The notes under the pieces are model-generated. The model was not told the origin of the DNA, did not search any database, and saw only the letters and a list, made by a program, of their open reading frames with translations. A program made the translations under genes and the position numbers. From Deltaproteobacteria bacterium (GTDB taxonomy: Bacteria > Desulfobacterota > SM23-61): a DNA stretch of 12,635 nt. The stretch is from the NCBI GenBank assembly GCA_016234425.1, contig JACRCA010000357.1, positions 1 through 12,635 of the forward strand, in the 5' to 3' direction. Below are positions 6,493-12,635 of this stretch, piece by piece (position 1 is the stretch's first letter; every line of letters begins with the position of its first letter).

Positions 6493-7764
6493 ATGATTCC
6501 CGCTCATGTCAGAAAATACCTCGAATCCCGAGCAATAAGTGGACCCTGGAAGATCGCGGGAATCACGGGGGGATCTTTTGACAGCGCGGTAGTCATCCCG
6601 GCACTGGCAGAGGGGGACAATCTGTTTGCCACCCTTCAGTCCGTTGCGCAAAACCCCGCAGACATCTTGTCCCGTTTTTTGATCCTTGTAGTCGTAAACA
6701 ATCGGTCGGATGCCCCGCTCCGCGATAGAATAGATAATGAGCATACCCTTAAGCGTCTGGCCGCAGGAGATCCTTCTCTAAATTGCCTTCAACTGGCCTG
6801 GGTCGATGCCTCCACGACAGGACTTGAATTACCCGCCAAAAAAGGAGGAGTGGGGTTGAGCCGGAAAATTGGCTTCGACCTGGTTCTTACCCGACTCAAC
6901 TATGGTTCGGCTTCCCCTCCGCTCATCTCCCTGGATGCTGACACTCTCGTCCGCTCTGATTACCTGCCGGCCCTAACTCGGCATTTCCTTGGAGCAAAAG
7001 CGCAAGGGGCTGTGATCCCTTTCTGCCACCAGCCTGGATCCACGCCAGAACAGGACAGGGCCATCCGTCGTTACGAACTTTTCTTGCGAGCTTATGTGCT
7101 AGGATTGTCTCGCGCTGGTTCTCCTTATGCCTTCCATACCGTGGGGAGTGCCATGGCCTGTACTGCGGAAGCCTATGTGCGCATGGGAGGAATGAACACT
7201 CATATCGCTGGTGAGGACTTCTATTTTCTGCAGCATCTCGCCAGGACTGCCGGAATTGCTCAGGTCAAAGGAACAGTGGTCTATCCATCGGCCAGATCCT
7301 CGAACCGCGTCCCTTTTGGCACTGGCCGCAGCATCTCCAGGTTAATAGCTAAGGAAGAAAGGGCAGTCCTTTTTTACCAAACCGCATGCTTTCAAATCCT
7401 GGAAGATTGGCTGGTCCTCGTTTCTGAAAATTTAGAATCAGAGGCTGAGGAAATCCGGGCAAGTGCCAAAAAGATCTCTGTGCATCTGGCAGTCTTCCTG
7501 GATAACATCAAGTTCATAATGATGTGGGGCAAATTGAGAAAAAACTTCCCCGACCGCTCGACCCTGATGTCGGGATTTCATGGATGGTTCGATGGTCTAA
7601 AAACCATGAAGCTCATCCACTACCTCTCCGCAGGCCCTTTCCCCCGGGGCGAGCCTGAAAGGGCGGTGCCTGGACTCTTGCAATGGGCCGGGTTGGAGCC
7701 TGTTGAGGAGAGCGACCAGCAGCTTGCTCTGCTCAGGAAGATTCAGATCGGAGAGGCGTATTGA
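6493..7764 (+). CDS. Glycosyltransferase, GT2-like family
   Basis: 423 residues. The N-terminal part (about 30-250) has the GT-A pattern of family 2: a first strand SAVVIPALAEGDNL (31-44), a second strand ending VVNNRS (67-72), the metal-binding D-A-D motif at 148-150 (LISLDADTLV), and G-E-D at 240-242 in the position of the catalytic acid. The C-terminal part (about 280-423) is a helical extension without a recognised domain. No transmembrane segment is obvious. The donor and acceptor sugars cannot be told from sequence. No Shine-Dalgarno sequence precedes the ATG, in line with the very short leader. The palindromic repeats on both sides suggest a single-gene unit. Confidence 0.82.
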   Translation: MIPAHVRKYLESRAISGPWKIAGITGGSFDSAVVIPALAEGDNLFATLQSVAQNPADILSRFLILVVVNNRSDAPLRDRIDNEHTLKRLAAGDPSLNCLQLAWVDASTTGLELPAKKGGVGLSRKIGFDLVLTRLNYGSASPPLISLDADTLVRSDYLPALTRHFLGAKAQGAVIPFCHQPGSTPEQDRAIRRYELFLRAYVLGLSRAGSPYAFHTVGSAMACTAEAYVRMGGMNTHIAGEDFYFLQHLARTAGIAQVKGTVVYPSARSSNRVPFGTGRSISRLIAKEERAVLFYQTACFQILEDWLVLVSENLESEAEEIRASAKKISVHLAVFLDNIKFIMMWGKLRKNFPDRSTLMSGFHGWFDGLKTMKLIHYLSAGPFPRGEPERAVPGLLQWAGLEPVEESDQQLALLRKIQIGEAY

Positions 7765-7766
7765 TA

Positions 7767-7812
7767 AATCCCCCCAACCCCCCTTTGCTTAAAGGGGGGC
7801 AAGGGGGGAATT
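7767..7812. repeat. Double-armed C/G-tract palindrome
   Basis: The element reads AATCCCCCC..CCCCCCTTT, a GCTT loop, then AAAGGGGGG..GGGGGGAATT. The inner arms are 7778-7786 and 7791-7799, and the outer arms are 7770-7775 and 7803-7808. It begins two bases after the glycosyltransferase stop and could act as a bidirectional terminator, although it is probably an interspersed repeat. Confidence 0.65.
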
Positions 7813-7913
7813 TTCCAGCCGGACTGGGATTCACGGGTGGCGCAGCCGCGATGACCAATTAGTTTGAATCCACTTTGATGGTAGCGCCTGCGAGGGGAAT
7901 TTCGATATGAACC

Positions 7914-8660
7914 TCATAGAAGGATTCGCTTGCCGTCTTCTGCTCCTTCGATGTCGAGCCCCTGAAGCCTCTGTAACATATCCTCGCTCATGTGGATCAG
8001 GATGATACGGTGACACTCGATTTGACTGCGATGGTCCGCCATGGTTTTGTAGTCGAGGTGGTACTTAATCTTCTTTTCGAAGAAATACGCCTCACAAATG
8101 AAAAGGTCAGCACCCCGACCGACTTCTAATAATTCATCCGTCCACTCCGTATCCCCGGAATAGCCAATTATCTTCCCGTCACATTCGATCCGCAAGGCAT
8201 ACGGTTGGTTTCCGCTCGGATGGATGACGCAATGCGGAGTCACAGTGAGCGATCCGATAGTGGTCTTATTCTTATCATTGAGCTCTATAAATTCAATGGC
8301 AAACTTTTGCTGAACCCGGGAAGAGCCCGGGAATAATACCTCCATGGCGTCGTAGACTCGCGACTCTAAACCCGGTGGGCCTGCCACGATCAGCGATTGC
8401 GTTCTGCGGCGGAACTGGGCATCCAGGATAAAAAAAGGAATGCCGCCGAAATGATCCCCGTGAAGGTGGGAAAGGAGGATGATATCTATTTTAGAGGGAT
8501 CTACCCCAAAACGCTTCATGGCGATGAGCGATGAAGCGCCGCAATCTATGAGGAAGCGGGTTGTCTCAGAAGATGCATAAATACAGGTCTGAAACCGTCC
8601 CCCGCTCCCGAACGCATCTCCAGACCCCAGAAACTGAACTTCCACCTTACCCATGCCCAT
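7914..8660 (-). CDS. MBL-fold metallo-hydrolase (RNase Z-like)
   Basis: 248 residues with the metallo-beta-lactamase fold signature S-H-L-H-G-D-H (64-70, ligands His65, His67, Asp69, His70). Other likely ligands are His143 or His147, Asp170 in YSGDTEW and His223 in LIHMS. The opening FLGSGDAFGSGGRFQTC is typical of RNase Z-like and related stand-alone hydrolases. True RNase Z proteins are longer and carry a flexible arm, which is not seen here, so the substrate is unknown. An in-frame ATG at 8654 is an alternative start, with AGGG about 7 bases before it. It lies 56 bp downstream of the clan AA gene on the same strand. Confidence 0.88.
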   Translation of the reverse strand: MGMGKVEVQFLGSGDAFGSGGRFQTCIYASSETTRFLIDCGASSLIAMKRFGVDPSKIDIILLSHLHGDHFGGIPFFILDAQFRRRTQSLIVAGPPGLESRVYDAMEVLFPGSSRVQQKFAIEFIELNDKNKTTIGSLTVTPHCVIHPSGNQPYALRIECDGKIIGYSGDTEWTDELLEVGRGADLFICEAYFFEKKIKYHLDYKTMADHRSQIECHRIILIHMSEDMLQRLQGLDIEGAEDGKRILL

Positions 8661-8716
8661 ACCCTACCGGTCCGAACCGACTGTCTTAACCGTTACTCGG
8701 CCATCTGCCAATTTAA

Positions 8717-9094
8717 TTAATAACATATCTCTCGCTTTGCTCGCATGGCCCGGCCACGGGTCACTTCATGCCGCTCTAAATCAACAATCATTCGAAAGTC
8801 TTGCAAGACATGGGTGCCCACAAGTGGCTCGCACCCGGGTGGACCTATGACCACGTTGCCCGCCACAATCTCCCCGTTGTAAGCAAATAAACATAATCCA
8901 TAGGGGCGCTCTGTGATGCTGCCATCTGCCAATTCCAGGGGAACAGTTCCCGCAGGCTCTATTCCAACAGCTTCGGCTATCTCTGTCGATACCCAAGCCC
9001 TGGTAGCCCCCGTATCTACCAGAAACGAAACCTCTTGCTGGCGTCCTGGGTCCTTGATGTTTGATATGGTAAGCTTCAGATAAATATCGCTCAT
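8717..9094 (-). CDS. Retropepsin-like (clan AA) aspartic protease family protein
   Basis: 125 residues, the size of a single-lobe clan AA protein. The active-site motif FLVDTGATRAWVS has Asp27-Thr28-Gly29-Ala30, and the later hydrophobic motif LVGTHVLQDFRMIVD (about 91-105) matches the second conserved block of the family. Such proteins would act as homodimers; their substrates in bacteria are largely unknown. AAGGAG lies 7 bases before the ATG. It precedes the MBL-fold gene. A second clan AA fragment lies at 11469-11628. Confidence 0.85.
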   Translation of the reverse strand: MSDIYLKLTISNIKDPGRQQEVSFLVDTGATRAWVSTEIAEAVGIEPAGTVPLELADGSITERPYGLCLFAYNGEIVAGNVVIGPPGCEPLVGTHVLQDFRMIVDLERHEVTRGRAMRAKREICY

Positions 9095-9458
9095 GACTCA
9101 CTCCTTTTTGCTTAATCAAGTAATTTCGCGAAACCGAGCTCCAGGTTTTCAAAGTGCCCTGAACAGCAACTTTAGGCATTTGCCTCGAATCCAGCAGTTA
9201 GAGTCTGATCCGCGAAGGCCTGTAGTGCTCATTGGTTTGGGTTTTTTTCGAAACCCCCGAAGCATAGCAGAGGCTGAGATAGGGAGCGAAGTTGATAAGC
9301 AATCCCCCCGTTTCCTCTCGTTGCAGACCTTCCTTTCAAAATTCAAGATTCAAGGCCTCAATCTCTTTTCGTCTTTTTGCGCCTGTTTGAACCGCAGAAA
9401 AAATCTCAAGAGACAATTGACAATTGAAGATGTGACCCCGAAAACACGAAGGGTTTTT
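9095..9458. other. Gap without a recognised gene
   Basis: No supported reading frame in 364 bases. It holds a short hairpin, GGGTTT (9239-9244) with AAACCC (9251-9256), and a tandem CAATTGA repeat near 9414-9426. The region just after the small antitoxin-like gene is a T/A-rich stretch without a clear terminator. Confidence 0.5.
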
Positions 9459-9638
9459 TTATGCAGAATGCTTTTGTGCCGTTGTTTTCTGAAGTGCGTA
9501 CCGGCCTTTGGATTTCTTCAGCTTGCCGTATTTTTCCGTAAGTTCCTTAAGGAAGACTTCACGATTTTCCACGTATTGCTTACTCAATTCAGCACGTGCT
9601 TTTCTTTGGAACTTTACGGCATCAAACGTCTTTTTCAT
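9459..9638 (-). CDS. Small basic protein, putative antitoxin of PIN toxin
   Basis: 59 residues, MKKTFDAVKFQRKARAEL at the start, Lys/Arg rich and mostly helical. A strong Shine-Dalgarno sequence, AAGGGAGG, lies 7 bases before the ATG at 9638. The start overlaps the end of the PIN-toxin frame (stop at 9622) by 17 bases, which implies coupling. In a common group of PIN-domain pairs the toxin gene comes first and a short gene beginning MKKTFD-like follows, so this is most likely the antitoxin partner. Nothing in the sequence shows a DNA-binding fold. Confidence 0.65.
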   Translation of the reverse strand: MKKTFDAVKFQRKARAELSKQYVENREVFLKELTEKYGKLKKSKGRYALQKTTAQKHSA

Positions 9639-10085
9639 TTACAACCTCCCTTGGACTTCTGACCTCCAGCATAGGATAGCCAGCCACAAGATTGACAGCA
9701 TTAAAGGCATGAATACGGTTGAGATTGACTATCTGCTGAAAATTCCAGCTTACCAGCACATCCACCCGTTCCGCAGATGCGATTGCGATATGTTGGGCAT
9801 CGACTATTGCTTCCTAGGCACCACGCCATTCTTTAGATAACGTAAAGCCAACTGTTCTGCTTCGTCTGAGAGGAAAACATCCTCGGTGCTTCCTTCAGGA
9901 AGAGACAAAAGAACGGCTTTTACATTTTTGGGCGCATCCTCCAACTCACGGCGGGTGAGATCAGAGATAACGCCTATTTTACTCCCTGCACGGAACTCAT
10001 CGAAGAGCTTTAGAGACCAGATGGCAAACTCTTCATCAAAACAACCGCCAATGACAGAAGTATCAACATACACGCGTGGTTTCAT
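9622..10085 (-). pseudogene. PIN-domain toxin gene, frameshifted
   Basis: The open frame from the ATG at 10085 gives 93 residues and stops at 9804. It starts MKPRVYVDTSVIGG with the first catalytic Asp8, then Glu47 in RRELED. Directly after residue ~90 (NGVVPRK) the sequence continues in another frame as AIVDAQHIAIASAERVDVLVSWNF, NLNRIHAFNAVNL, then SPREVVNEKDV, ending at 9622. This second part holds the third acidic residue (the Asp of DAQH) and the SWN motif of the fold. One base is missing near 9804-9812. With it restored the protein would be about 154 residues, a normal PIN length. PIN toxins are RNases; the 93-residue product would lack part of the active site. Either a decayed gene or a sequence error. 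Confidence 0.78.
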
Positions 10086-10091
10086 GGTTGT

Positions 10092-10100
10092 ATTATATCA
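10092..10100 (-). promoter_or_regulatory. Extended -10 promoter, leaderless PIN toxin transcript
   Basis: On the minus strand TGATATAAT, a perfect -10 with a TGn extension, ends 6 bases before the ATG at 10085. Transcription would begin at about the A of the start codon, giving a leaderless mRNA. There is no Shine-Dalgarno sequence. A weak CTGAAA lies 18 bases upstream of the -10. Confidence 0.6.
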
Positions 10101-10132
10101 TGATTTGAGCATACATTTCAGATAGCGTTTTC

Positions 10133-10178
10133 AGGCTAAAAGAAGCGCCTCAGCATTTGGATATTAATCTTTTAGCCT
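10133..10178. repeat. 11-bp inverted repeat, possible terminator
   Basis: AGGCTAAAAGA (10133-10143) and TCTTTTAGCCT (10168-10178) are perfect reverse complements with a 24-nt loop. It lies between the M42-type gene end (10258) and the toxin promoter, so on the minus strand it may end transcription from the M42 gene. There is no clear T-tract. Confidence 0.5.
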
Positions 10179-10257
10179 CCTGTTAGCTCCCGGGCCAGGC
10201 AGATTCTTTTATAATAATCGCCCCTCTTTTTTCTCCATTCATCTAATCCAAAAATAG

Positions 10258-11396
10258 CTACTCTGCAATGCGTTCTATTAGTCTAATAATTAATTCCACG
10301 GAATCAGTAATGTCAGCTACTGCCATCTTCTCTTCTGAGGAGTGGTATCGCAGCATTGTTGGGCCAATAAGAATTGCAGGTACCTTCGACCCAGCATCAT
10401 TGGCAACAGCAGTCAAAAATGTTTCATAAGGAGCCTTAAATATCTGTTTTCTTTTCTGTTTTAATTGGACAATAATATCCATAACCCGCTGAGGGGTACG
10501 ATCAGGGTGCCATACAACAACGGGTCCACCTCCCAAAATTGGGTACCATATTGGAGCCGGGTCATCTATTACAATTACCAAATGGGCATCAATAATAGGA
10601 TCAATCGTTAAAAATGTCGATGCATCTTGGCACTCCTCACGGGGCCTTGCGACAAAATAAAGGTTAGGCCTTTTCCCTGGGCTTAAATTTGCATAATGGC
10701 GAGCAAGGCCAAGGATAATTGCAACTCCAACTCGATTGTCCAAGGGAGATCCAAGAACCAATTCACCAATAGCAGGGTCTTGAACACGCCGCACACTACA
10801 CTGATTAATAGCAATCACAGAACGATTTTTAGACAGTGCATTTCGACAAAATACAGCTTGCTCGTTAGTCAATTGCACCCCGACACGCTGATGTTGCATA
10901 TCTAATACCTTCCAGCTATATACTGGAAGACTGGCTTTTAACTCCGGGATATTAATGGTTAAAATAGCTTCGCCATTCGGATTACGAACAATTGGAGCGC
11001 TTCTCAATTCCTCGTAATCTATAAATTTTGTTAATTCATTCTGATCTAGACCCCACGCATAGACCCCATCAAAAGTAGCAACACCATTATCATCAACACT
11101 GACAAGCCAATAGTATGCCTCGTCCATGTGAGCAATAATTGCGATCCTACGACCTTTACCCGGTAGGTATCCTACCACCCAGGGTTCGTTCATGTTCACA
11201 GAAACGGCAACCCCAAAACTAGAAAGCATCTCAGCTATTTGTTTGGAAATATCACTTTCATACCGGCTCGGTGCAGGAGTACAATAAGCCTCTCTAATAG
11301 GTCTAAACCTGATGGAAGTTGCTCTGAATTATCAGATTTACAAGAAATGAAAGATATGCTGAATAATGAAATAATAAGAATTTTTTTTATAAACAT
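10258..11396 (-). pseudogene. M42-family aminopeptidase, lipoprotein form, frameshifted
   Basis: The main open part (10258-11229, 323 residues from the ATG) has the M42 metal and catalytic residues, numbered from that ATG: His34/Asp36 (AHMDE), Asp164 (GSPLDNRVG), Glu198-Glu199 (PREEC), Asp222 or 223 and His296 (RYHSSEE). These are co-catalytic metallo-aminopeptidases. The frame stays open upstream as TPAPSRYESDISKQIAEM, the normal M42 N-terminus. The preceding residues LDLLERLIV are in the neighbouring frame, in a reading that starts at the ATG 11396 with MFIKKILIISLFSISFISC, a lipoprotein-like signal. One base is missing near 11278-11282. Restored, the protein would be about 379 residues and lipid anchored, unusual for M42 enzymes, which are mostly cytoplasmic. 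No good ribosome binding site is seen at 11396. Confidence 0.72.
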
Positions 11397-11628
11397 GATA
11401 GAAGGGATATCTATATTTTTCGTAAATATTGAATTCTTTTCCATGCTGCAATGATTGGCTAACATTCCCCCTCCCAAACCGAAAAGGTATCATTGAAATA
11501 TCAGCACCTGAATCTATATACATTGGCATTTCTATGGCAAAACTATCCCCTTCCAAGATTACTTCAGCAACTGGGCGAAGAACATTCCCTAAACCACTTT
11601 TTTCTTCTCTAAGCCTTTGACGAATCAT
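11338..11628 (-). pseudogene. Retropepsin-like protein, truncated after active site
   Basis: The frame gives 96 residues, but only the first ~53 look like the clan AA family: RPVAEVILEG (18-27) and PMYIDSGADISMIPFRFG (35-52), with catalytic Asp39-Ser40-Gly41. From about 11469 leftwards the sequence turns AT rich and reads through the start of the M42-type gene without family similarity, and the second conserved block of the fold is missing. This points to a deletion or insertion junction near 11466-11475. The start overlaps the stop of the DUF5678-like gene (ATGA at 11625-11628), so the two were translated as a pair. If still made, the product should be an inactive half-domain. Confidence 0.7.
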
Positions 11629-11819
11629 AGTATCAGCATCCTTTCATCAGGCACCTTCGCCACAAACGGTATCTCATCTGGATATTCTTGCCGCACTCTA
11701 TCAAGCATCTCCTCAATATTCTCACCTCTGGCCACCACCGTCCCATTTACAATAATCACATACTTATTCTGTAGACCAGTCTTATCAAGCTTCATGTACG
11801 CATCGAAGTTCTTGGACAT
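11625..11819 (-). CDS. Small DUF5678-like protein
   Basis: 64 residues. The pattern LQNKYVIIVNGTVVARGENIEEML, then PFVAKVPDERMLIL matches what I know of DUF5678-type small proteins: a beta hairpin around (N/D)G-x-V-V-A-x-G, a helix, then a final strand with V-P. The function is unknown. A strong Shine-Dalgarno sequence, GAGGAGGT, lies 7 bases before the ATG. The stop overlaps the start of the retropepsin-like gene by four bases. I have seen this order (small DUF5678 protein, then clan AA protease) as a repeated pair in archaea and anaerobic bacteria, so a common function is plausible; no database check was possible. Confidence 0.7.
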   Translation of the reverse strand: MSKNFDAYMKLDKTGLQNKYVIIVNGTVVARGENIEEMLDRVRQEYPDEIPFVAKVPDERMLIL

Positions 11820-12261
11820 CGCTTTACCTCCTCTACATTAAGATATTGGTATTTCTCTTTTTAATACCCACGGCAGAATTGCATATAACTTGTTCATATC
11901 TGAATCGGTTCAGATATACTTCTAATTTTGAAGGGATAAACGAACTGGTTCGCATATACTTCCCTATAGATAAGATTAAACCCTCATAGCCCTCGACCTC
12001 CTTCTTGGCCCAGCGGGTCATCAAGAGTATCCGTCATCCCTGATAAATTTTTTGCCGGAAAAATGCGCATTTCAACCCTTACCGTTAAATAAATTTAAAA
12101 AAAACATCCCTCTTTTCGAGAAATGGGGCTTTGATGATTGAGCCATTTTAGCTCCTTCAAAGATTGGAAGGAGAAAAACAGGGTTGAATAATCAATCAGC
12201 TATTATCAATTAGGCACCGGTTAACAAAATAGCAAAGGGGGAGCAAATAACTACCCTCTGT
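11820..12261. other. AT-rich gap with tandem palindromic motifs
   Basis: No convincing gene in 442 bases. Upstream of the DUF5678-like gene there is a perfect 9-bp inverted repeat with a 4-nt loop, ATATCTGAA-TCGG-TTCAGATAT (11896-11917), and a second palindrome, CGAACTGGTTCG (11941-11952). Both are followed by a similar ATATACTTC string, giving a direct repeat about 41 bp apart. Further on, CTCCTTC (12152-12158) pairs with GAAGGAG (12167-12173), nested within TGATTGA (12135-12141) and TCAATCA (12192-12198). These may be regulatory sites or part of an interspersed repeat. Confidence 0.45.
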
Positions 12262-12377
12262 TTAAAACATCACCGCATAACCCTCTGGAATGGGTGGACC
12301 TGCAAAGGTGATATAGATAACGAACGGAAGGCAATCCATTGGCCCGCATATAGGGCTTTTGCTTCTTCGAGCTTCAT
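12262..12377 (-). pseudogene. Remnant of a second DUF5678-like small gene
   Basis: A good Shine-Dalgarno sequence, GGAGGT, precedes the ATG at 12377, and the frame begins MKLEEAKALYAGQWIAFR, which matches the YAGxWIA start of DUF5678-type proteins. After about 18 codons the frame loses similarity and stops at 12270 (35 residues). In another frame the end of the same stretch reads IYITFAGPPIPEGYAVMF followed by TAA at 12262, which looks like the natural C-terminus. The middle of the protein, about 25-35 residues, is missing. I read this as one gene with an internal out-of-frame deletion. Confidence 0.6.
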
Positions 12378-12486
12378 AACAAGCACCTCCATTTGAATAA
12401 TATCATAAATCCTCGACTTGCGCCAACCCATGCATTTCTAAAATAGTTTTGGTATCCTTCCAAATTACGTAGAAAATACCCCGATT

Positions 12487-12534
12487 TCTCCCCTCCACGC
12501 CTTAGCGTGGCGGAAGGGGATTAAGGGGAGAGGG
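12487..12534. repeat. Palindromic G/C-tract repeat
   Basis: CCACGC and GCGTGG pair around a CTTA loop, flanked by CCCCT/AGGGG pairing and then by GGGGAGAGGG. This is the same style of element as at 2584-2697. Confidence 0.55.
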
Positions 12535-12567
12535 AAACGAATTCGATTTTATCCACCCCCACCTTTA

Positions 12568-12599
12568 CCCTGTGGAGTAGTAGAGCTTACTCCACAGGG
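12568..12599. repeat. Perfect 12-bp inverted repeat
   Basis: CCCTGTGGAGTA (12568-12579) and TACTCCACAGGG (12588-12599) form a stable stem with an 8-nt loop. It could be a terminator for a gene beyond the right edge, or part of the repeat cluster. Confidence 0.6.
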
Positions 12600-12603
12600 C
12601 AAG

Positions 12604-12628
12604 CCCTCCCCCATCGAAAGGGGGAGGG
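12604..12628. repeat. 9-bp inverted repeat CCCTCCCCC/GGGGGAGGG
   Basis: The arms 12604-12612 and 12620-12628 pair perfectly around a 7-nt loop, directly next to the preceding hairpin. It is similar to the G/C-tract repeats elsewhere in the window. Confidence 0.55.
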
Positions 12629-12635
12629 GAACAGG

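Noticed and set aside
7857..7916. Possible C-terminal extension of the MBL-fold protein in another frame
   Set aside because: A short reading (YEVHIEIPLAGATIKVDSN) follows the stop in a different frame, but the annotated end AEDGKRILL already matches the usual end of the family, so I treat it as chance.
9239..9256. Hairpin GGGTTT/AAACCC as a terminator
   Set aside because: The stem is only 6 bp and no T-tract follows on either strand; it is far (about 200 bp) from the nearest gene end.
9093..9662. 189-codon plus-strand open frame
   Set aside because: It overlaps the small minus-strand gene, which has a strong Shine-Dalgarno site and fits the PIN pair; the plus-strand product is rich in Phe/Cys/Leu with no recognisable pattern.
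9800..9815. Programmed -1 frameshift in the PIN toxin gene
   Set aside because: The sequence around the shift (CCTAGGAAGC) has no slippery heptamer suited to a -1 slip and no evident downstream stimulator, so mutation or sequence error is the simpler reading.
11833..12024. 63-codon minus-strand open frame
   Set aside because: Much of it is made of the tandem palindromic motifs, there is no ribosome binding site, and no family is recognised.
1..12635. CRISPR arrays, tRNA, rRNA, insertion sequences
   Set aside because: I saw no regularly spaced identical repeats, no tRNA cloverleaf with CCA end, no rRNA segments and no transposase.

Overview
The window looks like part of a chromosome from an anaerobic deltaproteobacterium (Desulfobacterota or syntroph type). 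The reasons are a DsrM/DsrK-like membrane redox module, an oxygen-sensitive two-subunit class I fumarase, an apparent selenoprotein, and interspersed palindromic repeats of the kind I associate with that group. The assignment is inference; there is no rRNA or tRNA in the window to anchor it.

Positions 1-5065, all minus strand: a GntR/FCD regulator, the fumarase alpha and beta subunits, a NarI/DsrM-like di-heme membrane protein, a DsrK-like iron-sulfur protein, and the start of a lipoprotein that runs off the left edge. The regulator has a near-consensus sigma-70 promoter whose -10 box lies inside a 15-bp palindrome, which suggests autoregulation. The best observation in the window is here. 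The DsrK-like gene is interrupted by one in-frame TGA exactly where the family has the Cys of its E-C-G-H motif. Homology continues in the same frame on both sides. A hairpin with a GGUCU apical loop starts 11 nt after the TGA. Together these indicate a selenocysteine-containing DsrK paralogue of 468 residues. The module probably moves electrons between the quinone pool and a cytoplasmic thiol/disulfide-type or other acceptor at a non-cubane Fe-S site. Its link to fumarase suggests a role next to the succinate/fumarate/malate steps.

Positions 5066-7812: a 410-bp leader region with a perfect 12-bp inverted repeat, then miaA (tRNA dimethylallyltransferase, TTG start) on the plus strand. Next come a 75-bp palindromic repeat of the GTCATTGCGAG type, a GT2-family glycosyltransferase gene with an extended -10 promoter, and a second palindromic repeat.

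Positions 7813-12635, minus strand, with lower GC content towards the right: an accessory zone. It holds an MBL-fold hydrolase, a clan AA (retropepsin-like) protein, a frameshifted PIN-domain toxin gene overlapping a 59-residue putative antitoxin gene, and a frameshifted M42-type aminopeptidase gene that appears to begin with a lipoprotein signal. It also holds a DUF5678-like gene overlapping a truncated retropepsin-like gene by four bases, a decayed remnant of a second DUF5678-like gene, and several hairpin repeats. Three or four genes here are broken, so this is either a decaying island or a stretch with single-base sequence errors.
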